From Paenibacillus tarimensis (GTDB lineage: Bacteria; Bacillota; Bacilli; Paenibacillales; Paenibacillaceae), in the NCBI RefSeq assembly GCF_021532315.1, contig NZ_JAKGAO010000003.1, positions 1-64,000 of the forward strand: a stretch of 64,000 nucleotides of DNA, written 5' to 3'. Position 1 is the stretch's first letter; every line of letters starts with the position of its first letter. Of the stretch, positions 55,494-64,000 are shown piece by piece. The position numbers were made by a program, and so were the translations under genes. Below the pieces are notes generated by a model that was not told the origin of the DNA, ran no database searches, and saw only the letters and a list, made by a program, of their open reading frames with translations.

Positions 55494-56042
55494 GTGGTGG
55501 AGCCTGGTCTCATCAGAGCCGCTCAATTAGGCGATCGCGACGCCTTAATTACCCTGCTGCGCGAGATTGAAACACATGTCTACCGGACGGCCTATTACAT
55601 TCTGGGCAATGAACAGGACGCGATGGACGCTGCGCAAGAAGCGCTCATCCGCATTTATACGAAAATAAATTCCTACGAAGAAAAGGCTTTGTTCAAGACA
55701 TGGGTTCAGCGTATCGTGACCAATATCTGCATCGATAAGTTCCGGCGGAGTAAGCCGACGGTTTCCATCGAGGAGCATGAACTGGTTTTCCGGGAAAAGC
55801 AGGATGTCGAAGAGGAGGTTCTCTCGACATATGCGGCCAAAGATGTACGTGAGGCAATTGACAAGCTGCCTGAGCACCACCGGGCTGTCGTTGTTCTCCG
55901 TTACTTGCAGGACTTTTCTTACAATGAGATAGCAGACTCACTTGATCTGCCGCTTAATACTGTTAAGTCGTATTTATTCCGGGCAAGGCAGCAGCTGCAG
56001 GGCTTACTGCAAGATTATCAGAAAGGTGGTGTCCGAGGATGA
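55494..56042 (+). CDS. ECF-type RNA polymerase sigma factor
   Basis: 182 residues from GTG at 55494 after GAGGGGGA. Sigma region 2 is AYYILGNEQDAMDAAQEALIRIY and TWVQRIVTNICIDKFRR; region 4 is LPEHHRAVVVLRYLQDFSYNEIADSLDLPLNTVKSYLFRARQQL. It likely directs a cell-envelope regulon under its own ECF promoter. The anti-sigma gene overlaps its stop (ATGA), a common pair layout. It is not part of the B. subtilis comEC-holA junction. Confidence 0.93.
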   Translation: MVEPGLIRAAQLGDRDALITLLREIETHVYRTAYYILGNEQDAMDAAQEALIRIYTKINSYEEKALFKTWVQRIVTNICIDKFRRSKPTVSIEEHELVFREKQDVEEEVLSTYAAKDVREAIDKLPEHHRAVVVLRYLQDFSYNEIADSLDLPLNTVKSYLFRARQQLQGLLQDYQKGGVRG

Positions 56043-57376
56043 CTTGTCAAGAGGTGATGGAATTGATGCAGCGACAGCTCGATGAAGATCTGGATGAGCG
56101 CGAAACAGCCGACTTGACGGAACATATCAGGCATTGCCCCGAATGCGAAGCCATGATGGAGCGCTTAAACCGATTGTCAGGTGAACTAGCAAATCTGCCA
56201 AAAGTGCAGCCTAAATATAGCTTGGTCGATACGATTCTTCCGCAGCTCGAACAGATCGACCAAATGCGTGAGGAGAACATGCTTCTGAGTCAAGCATCCG
56301 ATGATCTGGAGATCGAGCAGGCGGCAGCCTTGGCCTCGTCCACTTCCGGGCGCTCACGTGTTGAACGCCGGTCATCAAGCTGGTTCGAACGCCGTTCGAT
56401 CCGCTGGTTAAGCGGTGTAACAGCTGCGGGCCTGGTCATTGGTTTATTCCTGTTCACTTATGAACCGCAGCGGTTCGGCCAGGGCACGCAGAGCTTCGTG
56501 CTCGAGTCACGGACCGGCGGCTCAGATAGCGGAGCAGGTGATGAGGCTGCAGATTTTGTTGAACCTTATTCGATGCAGGATCAGATGGGCGGTGCTGACG
56601 CAGGCAGCACTGCAGACAATCAAGCGGACTCCGGGAACGAGACTTCAAGCGATGCTCGCGAGGAACGTTCCGCATTGCAAAGCGGTGCAGACGAGGACCA
56701 CAGCTCTCCGGCCTCTCCCGCAGAAAGCGGTGAATCCAGCGAAGGCTCTCGTCCTGCTGCCCGGCAAGATATAGGAGGTAACAGCGGCTCTGTGGTGAAG
56801 AGGCCTCCTGCTGCAGAATCGAACAGCTCACCGGGGAATGCCGCTGACAGAGACCCTTCCGGCAGGGCCAAACAACCCGCAGCGGTTTCGCCGCCAAGCA
56901 GCAGCGACCAGCCGGGTACTGACAGCGGTGAGAATGAGAGTGCCTCGGCGCTTAATAACGGAAGCAGCGCAGAAGCAAACGGAAGCAGTACGTCCGCTGA
57001 CAATGGTAACATGGCAGAGGACAACACAGTAGAGGAGGAAGGAATTTACTCTGCTGCCGTTCCTGAAAATGATGAAAATACAGGCAGCTACGGAAACATG
57101 GGGATTGCCGCTGAATCCTCCTCGAGCGCAGAGCCTGAACAGGAGCGGGTTTCGCCAAACGCTGTTTACCGGGCGGCAGTAACTGACCGCAAGCTGATTA
57201 TTGTGGAGGAAACGGCCGGCGGCACCGTGTTTGAGGGCCGTACGAAGAACGGCGAAATTTCGATTACCGGCTGGACAGCGGACAGTACTTCGGTTGAATA
57301 CGAGGTGCTGACGAAGGACGGAACGGTTGAGCGTTACCGGGTTGACATCAACCTCGGTACTGAAACGAAAATTTGA
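56039..57376 (+). CDS. Transmembrane zinc-finger anti-sigma factor
   Basis: 445 residues. The N-terminal anti-sigma domain carries the ZAS motif His29-x3-Cys33-x2-Cys36. One membrane helix is at about 123-141. The extracytoplasmic part has about 210 residues of Ser/Gly/Glu/Asn-rich low complexity (160-370), then a small folded domain of about 75 residues with alternating hydrophobic strands. The cytosolic ZAS domain would hold the upstream ECF sigma factor until the sensor region is triggered. The function of the long tail and terminal domain is unknown. The gene ends near a structured RNA at 57454. Confidence 0.9.
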   Translation: MTCQEVMELMQRQLDEDLDERETADLTEHIRHCPECEAMMERLNRLSGELANLPKVQPKYSLVDTILPQLEQIDQMREENMLLSQASDDLEIEQAAALASSTSGRSRVERRSSSWFERRSIRWLSGVTAAGLVIGLFLFTYEPQRFGQGTQSFVLESRTGGSDSGAGDEAADFVEPYSMQDQMGGADAGSTADNQADSGNETSSDAREERSALQSGADEDHSSPASPAESGESSEGSRPAARQDIGGNSGSVVKRPPAAESNSSPGNAADRDPSGRAKQPAAVSPPSSSDQPGTDSGENESASALNNGSSAEANGSSTSADNGNMAEDNTVEEEGIYSAAVPENDENTGSYGNMGIAAESSSSAEPEQERVSPNAVYRAAVTDRKLIIVEETAGGTVFEGRTKNGEISITGWTADSTSVEYEVLTKDGTVERYRVDINLGTETKI

Positions 57377-57453
57377 TTATGCAGCACAGATGTAATGACG
57401 CACACTTTCAGCGGTTTCGACGTATGATAGTGCATAGAGATTAGCCGAAAGGG

Positions 57454-57569
57454 CCTTGATCTTCGTTATGACCATCCGCGGTAAACCGGGTACCATGGAC
57501 CCGGATCGCTGATGTTTATATAGATTATCAAGGACAGAGGGATGAAGCCGCTTGCGGCATCATCCCTTT
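57454..57569 (+). ncRNA. Nested hairpin RNA with terminator upstream of holA
   Basis: CCTTGAT (57454-57460) pairs with ATCAAGG (57527-57533). Inside it CATCCGCG (57473-57480) pairs with CGCTGATG (57507-57514) with one mismatch, and CCGGGT (57486-57491) pairs with ACCCGG (57499-57504). A terminator-like stem GGGATGA-GCCG/CGGC-TCATCCC (57539-57566) with TTT follows. CATCC of the middle stem could also pair with GGATG of the terminator, which suggests a switch. No known family is recognised. Confidence 0.5.
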
Positions 57570-57615
57570 GTTGCGCATAATGTGTTAGGATGCAGGGGGG
57601 AAAGGAGCAATGAAT

Positions 57616-58635
57616 ATGAATCCCAGTACTGCTGCCAAGGAAATCAACAGCGGACAGTTTCGCCCGGTATATGTGCTGTTTGGCAAGGACAGGTATCGGA
57701 TGCAGGAGTTCGTTACCTATTTGACGGACAAGCTGCTGGATAAGGAAGAACGCGAGCTGGGTGTTGTGAAGTTTGATACCGCAGAGACGCTGGTGGACGA
57801 GATTGTGCTCGAAGCGGAGACGATGCCATTTTTCGTTGCCCGCAAGCTTGTTTTAGTCCGTGACCAGACGGTATTTGCCGCTGGTGGCAAGGAAGGGAAG
57901 CTGCAACATGATATCGACCGTCTGCTGGAGTACTTGAAGCACCCTACAGAGTCGTCTGTTATTGTGTTCTTGGTACATAGCGACAAGCTTGATGAACGCC
58001 GTAAAATCGTCAAGCTGCTCAAGGAAAGGGACAACGTAATTGCCTTCCAGGAGCTGGACGGAGCGGAGCTCATCCGCTGGATTACCCGGCGTGCTTCCAG
58101 CCAGGGAAGAACCATATCGGAGGCAGCTGCCGAGCGGTTAATTCTTAGAGTGGGGACGGGCCTGCAGGCGCTTGCACAGGAGACGGATAAGTTGTGCCTG
58201 CACGCGGGTACCGGAGGCACCGTCCGTGAGGAGGATATTGAGCTGCTTACGGCTCCTTCGCTTGAAGAGGATGTGTTTGCCCTGATCGATGCCATGTCAG
58301 GTTCACGCGTTGACCGGGCACTGCAGCTGTACAGGCAGCTGCTGGTCCGTAAGGAGGAGCCGATCAAGATCACAGCTCTCGTTGTTCGGCAGTTTCGTAT
58401 GATGCTGCAGATTAAGGAGCTTGAAGGCCGCAGTTACTCGCATCAGCAAATGGCTTCAATAATAGGACAGCACCCCTACGCGGTTAAGCTGGCAGCGGAG
58501 AAAGCGCGCACCTGGAAGGCAGAGCGGCTGGGCCGGCATCTGGCAGCGCTGGCTGACCTGGATTACCGCATGAAGACGGGGCAAGTGGACAAAGAGCTGG
58601 GGCTAGAACTGTTCCTGTTGTCGCTGGGAGCCTGA
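57616..58635 (+). CDS. holA: DNA polymerase III subunit delta
   Basis: 339 residues from the ATG at 57616, eight bases after AAAGGAG; an ATG at 57610 is an alternative. FRPVYVLFGKDRYRMQEFVTYL at the start, a Walker-like but degenerate AAA domain, and the C-terminal collar (EDVFALIDAMSGSRVDRALQLYRQLL, QIKELEGRSYSHQQMASIIGQHPYAVKLA). It loads the beta clamp in replication. In the usual position before rpsT. Confidence 0.95.
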   Translation: MNPSTAAKEINSGQFRPVYVLFGKDRYRMQEFVTYLTDKLLDKEERELGVVKFDTAETLVDEIVLEAETMPFFVARKLVLVRDQTVFAAGGKEGKLQHDIDRLLEYLKHPTESSVIVFLVHSDKLDERRKIVKLLKERDNVIAFQELDGAELIRWITRRASSQGRTISEAAAERLILRVGTGLQALAQETDKLCLHAGTGGTVREEDIELLTAPSLEEDVFALIDAMSGSRVDRALQLYRQLLVRKEEPIKITALVVRQFRMMLQIKELEGRSYSHQQMASIIGQHPYAVKLAAEKARTWKAERLGRHLAALADLDYRMKTGQVDKELGLELFLLSLGA

Positions 58636-58652
58636 TTTTTTATATAACGAAA

Positions 58653-58697
58653 GAAGGCCGCTGCTCGTCATCTAATGAGCAGAGGCCTTCCTGTTTT
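58653..58697 (+). terminator. Terminator of holA
   Basis: GAAGGCCGCTGCTC pairs with GAGCAGAGGCCTTC (one mismatch) around GTCATCTAAT, then CTGTTTTT. Confidence 0.9.
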
Positions 58698-58702
58698 TAA
58701 AC

Positions 58703-58729
58703 AAAAAAATAGAGGGTTTCCCCTCTATT
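58703..58729 (-). terminator. Terminator of rpsT
   Basis: On the minus strand AATAGAGGGG/CCCTCTATT forms a stem with loop AAA and a seven-T run. Confidence 0.9.
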
Positions 58730-58757
58730 GTTGCTGTGCATCTATTCTCGTCTTCGA

Positions 58758-59030
58758 CTAAGCTTGCGCAGAAAGAGCGTTCAGCTTTTTCGCCAGGCGG
58801 GATTTTTTGCGGGCAGCGGCATTTTTGTGGATCAGACCCTTGGTTACAGCCTTATCAAGCTTCTTGGAAGCCGTGACAAGAGCCGCTTTTGCAGCTTCAG
58901 CATCCGTGCCTGCGATTGCTACGTCAGCATTCTTAACAGCTGTGCGAAGTGCGGATTTTTGGGATGCGTTAAGCGCGCGGCGCTTCTCGCTTGTTTTAAC
59001 GCGTTTGATCGCGGATTTAATGTTTGGCAT
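58758..59030 (-). CDS. rpsT: Ribosomal protein bS20
   Basis: 90 residues from the ATG at 59030, preceded by [42 protein letters not shown] and a basic C-terminus ([12 protein letters not shown]) are diagnostic of bS20. It is part of the 30S subunit. Transcribed opposite to holA and gpr, as in Bacillus. Confidence 0.98.
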   Translation of the reverse strand: MPNIKSAIKRVKTSEKRRALNASQKSALRTAVKNADVAIAGTDAEAAKAALVTASKKLDKAVTKGLIHKNAAARKKSRLAKKLNALSAQA

Positions 59031-59183
59031 GTGGTTCACCTCCCGTAATACGGAAATACCCAGTCTCAATCAGTCCTTACCGGCGGTTGTCCAGCGTATG
59101 TACGTACCCCCGATAAAGGATAGACCTCGAGACAACAACTTGAAATATTCTATCATGCACGGTGTTAAAAAGCAATAGCTGAT

Positions 59184-59212
59184 GTATAAAACGGAACGCG
59201 GGACACATACTA
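59184..59212 (+). promoter_or_regulatory. SigG promoter of gpr
   Basis: GTATA, a 17-bp spacer and CATACTA match the forespore SigG consensus (GHATR, N17/18, CATNHTA). It is 34 bp before the gpr ATG. Confidence 0.78.
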
Positions 59213-59246
59213 ACAAAAAATAGCTTGATTGGGGGAACGATACGCT

Positions 59247-60251
59247 ATGCAGGAACTGGACTTGGGAGCCTATAACATCCGTACTGACCTGGCGTTGGAA
59301 GCCAAGGAGCTTGCCGAGTCAGGCAGTGGTCAGCCTGTACCCGGGTTGTTGTCGGAGGTCGTCCAAGAAGAGGGGATTACGATCACGAGAATGATTGTTG
59401 AGAACGAAGCCGCTTCGAATGCAATCGGGAAAATGATCGGACACTACGTGACCCTGGAGGTGCCGGGGCTGCGCGGACAGGATACCGGGCTGCAGGATCA
59501 TGTCGCAACAAGCTTCGCCAGAGAGTTTGAGGCCTTCATGAGCCGGATTGGCGTTTCGGAGCAGGCAAAGACATTAATCGTCGGTCTCGGGAACTGGAAT
59601 GTGACACCCGATGCGCTCGGTCCACTGGTCGTTGAGAATACCATGGTCACCCGGCACTATTTTGAACTAATGCCGGATCAGGTAGCGCCGGGCTACCGGC
59701 CGGTCAGCGCTGTCGCGCCTGGGGTGCTGGGGATTACCGGAATCGAATCCAGCGAAATTGTACAGGGCATAATTGAGCGGACGAAGCCGGAGCTTATTAT
59801 AGCGATTGATGCGCTTGCTTCCAAGGCGGTAGAGCGCGTCAACACAACCATCCAGATCGCGGACACAGGCATCCATCCGGGTTCGGGGATTGGTAATAAG
59901 AGACGCGGGCTGACCAAGGAGATACTCGGAGTACCGGTCATAGCTATTGGCGTACCTACAGTTGTATATGCTTCGACCATTGTTAATAACTGCATTAAGC
60001 TGATGTCCGAGCATTTTGGCAGACAGACGGGCAATACCGGTCCGATACTCGGCATGCTCCCTAGCCTTCCCGAGCAGGAACGGCTGCAGCTGGTTAAGGA
60101 GGTTCTGCAGCCTGTCGGACACGACCTGCTCGTAACCCCCAAGGAAGTAGACCAGTTCATTGAGGATATCGCCAACATCATTGCTAGCGGCTTGAATGCA
60201 GCACTGCATGAAGCGGTGGATAAGTCGAATGTCGCTGCCTATACACATTAA
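59247..60251 (+). CDS. gpr: Germination protease GPR
   Basis: 334 residues from the ATG at 59247, after GGGGGAACG. LDLGAYNIRTDLALEA at the N-terminus is the zymogen processing region (cleavage activates the enzyme). GLGNWNVTPDALGPLVV, APGVLGITGIES and DTGIHPGSGIGNKR are GPR signatures. The enzyme degrades small acid-soluble spore proteins at germination. A SigG promoter precedes it, and it is followed by spoIIP. Confidence 0.97.
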   Translation: MQELDLGAYNIRTDLALEAKELAESGSGQPVPGLLSEVVQEEGITITRMIVENEAASNAIGKMIGHYVTLEVPGLRGQDTGLQDHVATSFAREFEAFMSRIGVSEQAKTLIVGLGNWNVTPDALGPLVVENTMVTRHYFELMPDQVAPGYRPVSAVAPGVLGITGIESSEIVQGIIERTKPELIIAIDALASKAVERVNTTIQIADTGIHPGSGIGNKRRGLTKEILGVPVIAIGVPTVVYASTIVNNCIKLMSEHFGRQTGNTGPILGMLPSLPEQERLQLVKEVLQPVGHDLLVTPKEVDQFIEDIANIIASGLNAALHEAVDKSNVAAYTH

Positions 60252-60283
60252 GCGGGTTCGTAAGCTGAACTGCACGAATCATA

Positions 60284-60317
60284 ACCGTCTGACCCATGCC
60301 GGGTCGGACGGTTTTTG
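60284..60317 (+). terminator. Terminator after gpr
   Basis: AACCGTCTGACCC pairs with GGGTCGGACGGTT with minor mismatches around ATGCC, with a T-run. Confidence 0.88.
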
Positions 60318-60421
60318 ATGTGCTCACGGCCTGTCCTCTCGTAAATGGTTCTATGAATCTGTACTATCTCATAGGTTGATAGTAGATCACTAAGCAACCC
60401 GAACGAGGAGGACAATAACGA

Positions 60422-61696
60422 ATGAAACGTGTAACCGTTCAGTGGCATGCACCACGGAGCAGCGAATCAATCCGCAGGCTGCTCGTTAAAGGCCGCACCT
60501 TCGCGGCGCTGTCTCTTTGTTCCATGATGCTGATTGTTGCGGCCGGGCTGGCAGGAATGCTCCATAAGTCGTCTGCGGACTCGCCGATTTCATCGATGAA
60601 GGGCTTCGCGGCCGCCGTATCCAGCGCGCTCTTCTCGGATATGATGAGTATGGAGCTTCCGGCCTATGAATCTTCCGGAACGGCTGCAGAGATCAGCGGC
60701 AAGCAAGCCGCTTCATTCCTGGTCAGACTGCTTACCGATATTAATCCGTCTGATCCAAAAAGCATGATTGCCGGGGAGCTGCCGGGCCTCAAGGACGATA
60801 ATGCTTTTCTGCTCCGTGGCGGTACGGGAGTGGACGTCGCCATAGGTCCGGAGGATAACAGGCCGCTCCCGGCAGAAGGGGATGTGGAGTCTGGAGCCGA
60901 GCAGCCACATGAAGATGGACATGTCCCGAGCAGCGGTAATTCAGAGCCGCGTGAGAGCGGTGAAAGCCATCCGGAGGAAGATCTGGCAGAGAACGCGCAG
61001 CCCGAGGAGCCGGCCAGACAGACGACAGGCGGACGTAAGGTTGTATTCATCTATCATTCGCACAGCCGTGAATCCTGGCTTCCTGAACTCAAGGAAGGCG
61101 CGAAGGACCCAAGCTCTGCTACCAAAAATATTACACTCGTCGGCAAGCGGCTGGCCAAGATGCTGGAGCGGCGGGGAGTAGGCGCAGAGCATTCGGCTAC
61201 CGATTATCCGACCGCCATAGACGGCTACAGATGGGAGCTGTCCTATAAGTATTCCGGAAAGACGGTAACAGATGCGATGGCTGCGAATGAGGATTTATCC
61301 TTCTTCTTCGACATTCACCGTGATTCTCAGCCGCGCAGCCTGACGACTGCAACCATTAACGGCAAATCTTATGCCCAGGTGTACTTCATCATCGGGCATC
61401 GTAACCCAAGGTGGAAAGAGAATGAGGCCTTTGCAACGAAAATACACAATGCGCTGGAGAAGGCCTATCCCGGTATTTCGCGTGGTATCTGGGGCAAATC
61501 CGCTGCTACCGGCAACGGAGAATATAACCAGTCCCTGTCGACCGAAAGTGTAATTATCGAGATTGGCGGGATAGAGAATACACTGCAGGAATCCTACCGC
61601 ACCGCTGATGCGCTCGCTAAGGTCATAACGGATATCTATTGGGAGCATGAGAAGGTTGGCGGCAAGAAGGGCTCGTCAAAGCCGGTTGCATCGTAA
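60422..61696 (+). CDS. spoIIP: Stage II sporulation protein P
   Basis: 424 residues, GAGGAGGACAATAACG before the ATG. An N-terminal membrane helix (about 27-46), a low-complexity linker (about 140-205) and the SpoIIP amidase/endopeptidase domain. The zinc residues are in VVFIYHSHSRESWLP (His), FFFDIHRDSQP (His) and the Glu of IIEIGG. SpoIIP cuts septal peptidoglycan for engulfment with SpoIID and SpoIIM. A terminator after gpr separates it, so it has its own promoter. Confidence 0.96.
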   Translation: MKRVTVQWHAPRSSESIRRLLVKGRTFAALSLCSMMLIVAAGLAGMLHKSSADSPISSMKGFAAAVSSALFSDMMSMELPAYESSGTAAEISGKQAASFLVRLLTDINPSDPKSMIAGELPGLKDDNAFLLRGGTGVDVAIGPEDNRPLPAEGDVESGAEQPHEDGHVPSSGNSEPRESGESHPEEDLAENAQPEEPARQTTGGRKVVFIYHSHSRESWLPELKEGAKDPSSATKNITLVGKRLAKMLERRGVGAEHSATDYPTAIDGYRWELSYKYSGKTVTDAMAANEDLSFFFDIHRDSQPRSLTTATINGKSYAQVYFIIGHRNPRWKENEAFATKIHNALEKAYPGISRGIWGKSAATGNGEYNQSLSTESVIIEIGGIENTLQESYRTADALAKVITDIYWEHEKVGGKKGSSKPVAS

Positions 61697-61727
61697 ATCA
61701 TACCATTTTTAAAGAGGAGTGAAAGAT

Positions 61728-62138
61728 ATGAAGCGGAAACCCTTCCAATGGGCACTGGCAGGCGCACTGCTGGTTATAATTCTGCTCTATGGGCTCGAAA
61801 TGTCAGCGGACGGAATCAGCAGAATTTATGGCCCGCTTGATCATGCTATCGAGCAGCAAGGGGCGGAGGCACAGCTATATAAGGACCAGCCGCCGATAGA
61901 GCACGCGCCGCCGGAGAATGACCCGGCTGCAGAGCTGCCCGGACTGTCCGGCGGGACGGCAGCCGGGTTAACCGGACCGCTGCCGGATCCCGCTGGGCAG
62001 GGACTTTCGGGCTATTCACCGCCTTCTGGTGAAGCTTCCGTAAATAAAGCAGCGGAAGGAGCGGCCGGATTCCTGCAGGGCTTGTCCAGCGGGGGAATCC
62101 GATTGGTGGTTTCACTTTTTGACGCCATTACAGGTTAA
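61728..62138 (+). CDS. yqxA: YqxA-like membrane protein
   Basis: 136 residues from the ATG at 61728, nine bases after AAAGAGGAG; a GTG at 61719 abuts that site. One N-terminal membrane helix (WALAGALLVIILLYGLEMSA). A Pro/Gly-rich acidic middle (PPENDPAAELPG) is followed by a short amphipathic end. It is positionally equivalent to B. subtilis yqxA between spoIIP and lepA; sequence evidence for orthology is modest. Function unknown. Confidence 0.7.
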   Translation: MKRKPFQWALAGALLVIILLYGLEMSADGISRIYGPLDHAIEQQGAEAQLYKDQPPIEHAPPENDPAAELPGLSGGTAAGLTGPLPDPAGQGLSGYSPPSGEASVNKAAEGAAGFLQGLSSGGIRLVVSLFDAITG

Positions 62139-62245
62139 AACTTCCGGCTGGATCGGCACGAAAATCATCCTCCGATTGCTGCCCCCGCCTTCTACTGTTA
62201 TAATGGTAAGAATGGTTAGCATTAAAGAGGTGTGGGGGATTCACT

Positions 62246-64000
62246 ATGACTGACGTCCGCAAACGACAAACAAAAATTCGTAACTTTTCTATAATCGCGC
62301 ACATCGACCATGGCAAGTCGACGCTCGCGGACCGGATTCTGGAATACACCGGTGCGCTTACATCCCGTGAAATGCAGGAACAGGTACTCGACCAGATGGA
62401 TCTGGAGAGAGAGCGCGGCATTACAATCAAGCTGCAGGCTGTACGTCTGTCCTACAGGGCGGATGACGGCGAGGAATATATATTGAACCTGATTGACACA
62501 CCGGGCCATGTCGACTTTACGTATGAGGTATCCCGGAGCCTTGCTGCCTGTGAGGGCGCACTGCTCGTCGTCGATGCTGCCCAGGGAATCGAGGCGCAGA
62601 CACTTGCCAACGTTTATCTGGCACTGGATAACAATCTGGAAATCCTGCCTGTCATCAACAAGATTGATCTGCCAAGCGCTGAACCAGAACGCGTAAAGCA
62701 GGAAGTTGAGGATGTTATCGGGCTTGATGCAAGCGATGCCGTCCTGGCTTCGGCGAAAGCGGGAATTGGCATCAAGGAAATTTTGGAGCAGGTTGTGCAG
62801 AAGGTGCCGGCTCCAACAGGTGACCCGGACGAGCCGCTTAAGGCGCTTATTTTTGACTCTCATTACGACCCGTACAAAGGGGTTATCGTTTATGTGCGCG
62901 TAGTGGACGGCAGCATCAAAGCCGGAACGAAAATTCGTTTTATGGCAACCGGCGCTGAGTTCGAAGTGATTGAAGTCGGTGCCTTCAAGCCGCGCATGGC
63001 GATCGTGGACGAGCTTGCGATCGGCGATGTAGGCTTCGTGGTGGCAGGAATCAAGAATGTTAAGGATACGCGCGTCGGTGATACGATCACGGAAGCGAAG
63101 CGCCCGGCGCCGGAACCGCTTCCCGGTTACCGCAAGATTAATCCGATGGTATTCTGCGGTCTGTACCCGATTGAAACGCAGGATTACAATGATCTGCGCG
63201 AGGCGCTCGAGAAGCTGGAACTGAACGACGCTTCCCTGCGTTATGAACCAGAGACGTCTTCAGCCCTTGGATTCGGATTCCGCTGCGGATTCCTTGGCCT
63301 GCTTCACATGGATGTTATCCAGGAGCGGATTGAGCGCGAGTTCAATATTCCGCTTATTACAACCGCACCGAGCGTTGTGTACCGGGTTATGCTGACAAAC
63401 GGCGAAGAGCTGCAAATTGATAATCCGTCTAACTATCCGGAGGTTGGCAAGATCGATTACGTAGAGGAGCCGTATGTTAAGGCTTCGATCATCGTGCCTA
63501 ACGACTATGTCGGCGCAATTATGGAGCTCTGTCAGGGCAAGCGTGGCGAGTTCATTAATATGGAATACCTGGATACGAACCGGGTGACGCTGACCTACGA
63601 TATTCCGCTCTCGGAGATCGTATATGACTTCTTCGATCAGCTGAAATCGAATACGAAGGGATACGCTTCCTTCGATTATGAGCTGTCGGGCTACCGCAAA
63701 TCGAACCTGGTGAAGATGGACATCCTGCTCAACAACGAACAGGTGGACGCCCTCTCGGTTATCGTACACCGTGACCGTGCTTACCAGCGGGGCCGGGTTG
63801 TGTGCGAGAAAATGAAGGACCTGATTCCGCGCCAGATGTTCGAGGTGCCGATTCAGGCATCTATCGGCACGAAGGTTATTGCGCGTGAAACCGTTAAGGC
63901 AATGCGCAAGAACGTCCTCGCCAAGTGTTACGGCGGTGACATCAGCCGTAAGCGCAAGCTGCTGGAGAAGCAGAAGGAAGGCAAGAAACGCATGAAGCAG
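62246..64000 (+). CDS. lepA: Elongation factor 4 (LepA), 3' end cut by window
   Basis: 585 codons visible and open at the window edge; the family is about 605 residues, so about 20 codons are missing. GTGGGGGA precedes the ATG. GTPase motifs: AHIDHGKST (G1), RGIT (G2), DTPGHVDF (G3), NKID (G4). EF-G-like domains II-III and V follow, then the LepA-specific C-terminal domain starting near [11 protein letters not shown]4 back-translocates or rescues stalled ribosomes. Confidence 0.98.
   Translation, partial: MTDVRKRQTKIRNFSIIAHIDHGKSTLADRILEYTGALTSREMQEQVLDQMDLERERGITIKLQAVRLSYRADDGEEYILNLIDTPGHVDFTYEVSRSLAACEGALLVVDAAQGIEAQTLANVYLALDNNLEILPVINKIDLPSAEPERVKQEVEDVIGLDASDAVLASAKAGIGIKEILEQVVQKVPAPTGDPDEPLKALIFDSHYDPYKGVIVYVRVVDGSIKAGTKIRFMATGAEFEVIEVGAFKPRMAIVDELAIGDVGFVVAGIKNVKDTRVGDTITEAKRPAPEPLPGYRKINPMVFCGLYPIETQDYNDLREALEKLELNDASLRYEPETSSALGFGFRCGFLGLLHMDVIQERIEREFNIPLITTAPSVVYRVMLTNGEELQIDNPSNYPEVGKIDYVEEPYVKASIIVPNDYVGAIMELCQGKRGEFINMEYLDTNRVTLTYDIPLSEIVYDFFDQLKSNTKGYASFDYELSGYRKSNLVKMDILLNNEQVDALSVIVHRDRAYQRGRVVCEKMKDLIPRQMFEVPIQASIGTKVIARETVKAMRKNVLAKCYGGDISRKRKLLEKQKEGKKRMKQ

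Overview
This 64 kb stretch looks like chromosomal DNA from an endospore-forming Bacillales bacterium, most likely Paenibacillus or a close relative. The evidence is a block of sporulation and germination genes (spoVAC-AD-AE, gpr, spoIIP), the comE competence locus, a leucine T-box, S-layer-homology (SLH) proteins, and several membrane-anchored AraC-type regulators next to LplA/LplB/LplC-type sugar importers. No rRNA, tRNA, IS element, phage or CRISPR array was seen. The taxonomic call is inference from gene content, not from a marker alignment.

Accessory half (1 to about 32.5 kb). On the minus strand is an exported phosphatase/phosphodiesterase pair: a PAP2-type acid phosphatase cut by the window edge, and a sphingomyelinase-like enzyme with a jacalin-like lectin tail. 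About 7 kb away is a paralog of the phosphatase that carries autotransporter-type beta repeats and three SLH domains but has lost catalytic residues. Between them sit a sensor-AraC regulator and a solute-binding lipoprotein with no permease genes. An unrecognised propeller-like protein, an FGGY sugar kinase and a GNAT acetyltransferase follow. From 14.5 to 24.8 kb is a pectin/rhamnogalacturonan utilisation locus: sensor-AraC regulator, two permeases arranged divergently around a cre-like site, a binding lipoprotein, then GH105, GH28 and GH43 enzymes. Next come a DUF1801 protein, a TetR regulator, an aldo/keto reductase, a DUF2243-CtaG pair, and a two-component system with a PspA operon. The last two appear wired together by arrays of an 11-bp-period direct repeat.

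Core half (32.6 to 64 kb). A 34-residue hydrophobic peptide behind a SigK-like promoter precedes spoVAC-AD-AE. Then come a MoxR-DUF58-transglutaminase operon and the conserved yqeG-yqeH-aroE-yhbY-nadD-yqeK-rsfS cluster with cvfB and a methyltransferase. T-box-controlled leuS, divergent comER/comEA, metY, comEB, comEC, an ECF sigma/anti-sigma pair, holA, rpsT (opposite strand), gpr, spoIIP, yqxA and lepA (cut by the window end) complete it. The order matches the B. subtilis yqeG-to-lepA region, with leuS, metY, cvfB and the sigma pair inserted.

The most unusual signals are: (i) phase-locked 11-bp repeats at two promoters linking the two-component system to PspA; (ii) the SLH-anchored phosphatase paralog with a degenerate active site; (iii) a bipartite element with identical spacing upstream of both secreted-phosphatase units; (iv) a nested-hairpin RNA with terminator upstream of holA; and (v) the small hydrophobic peptide gene.
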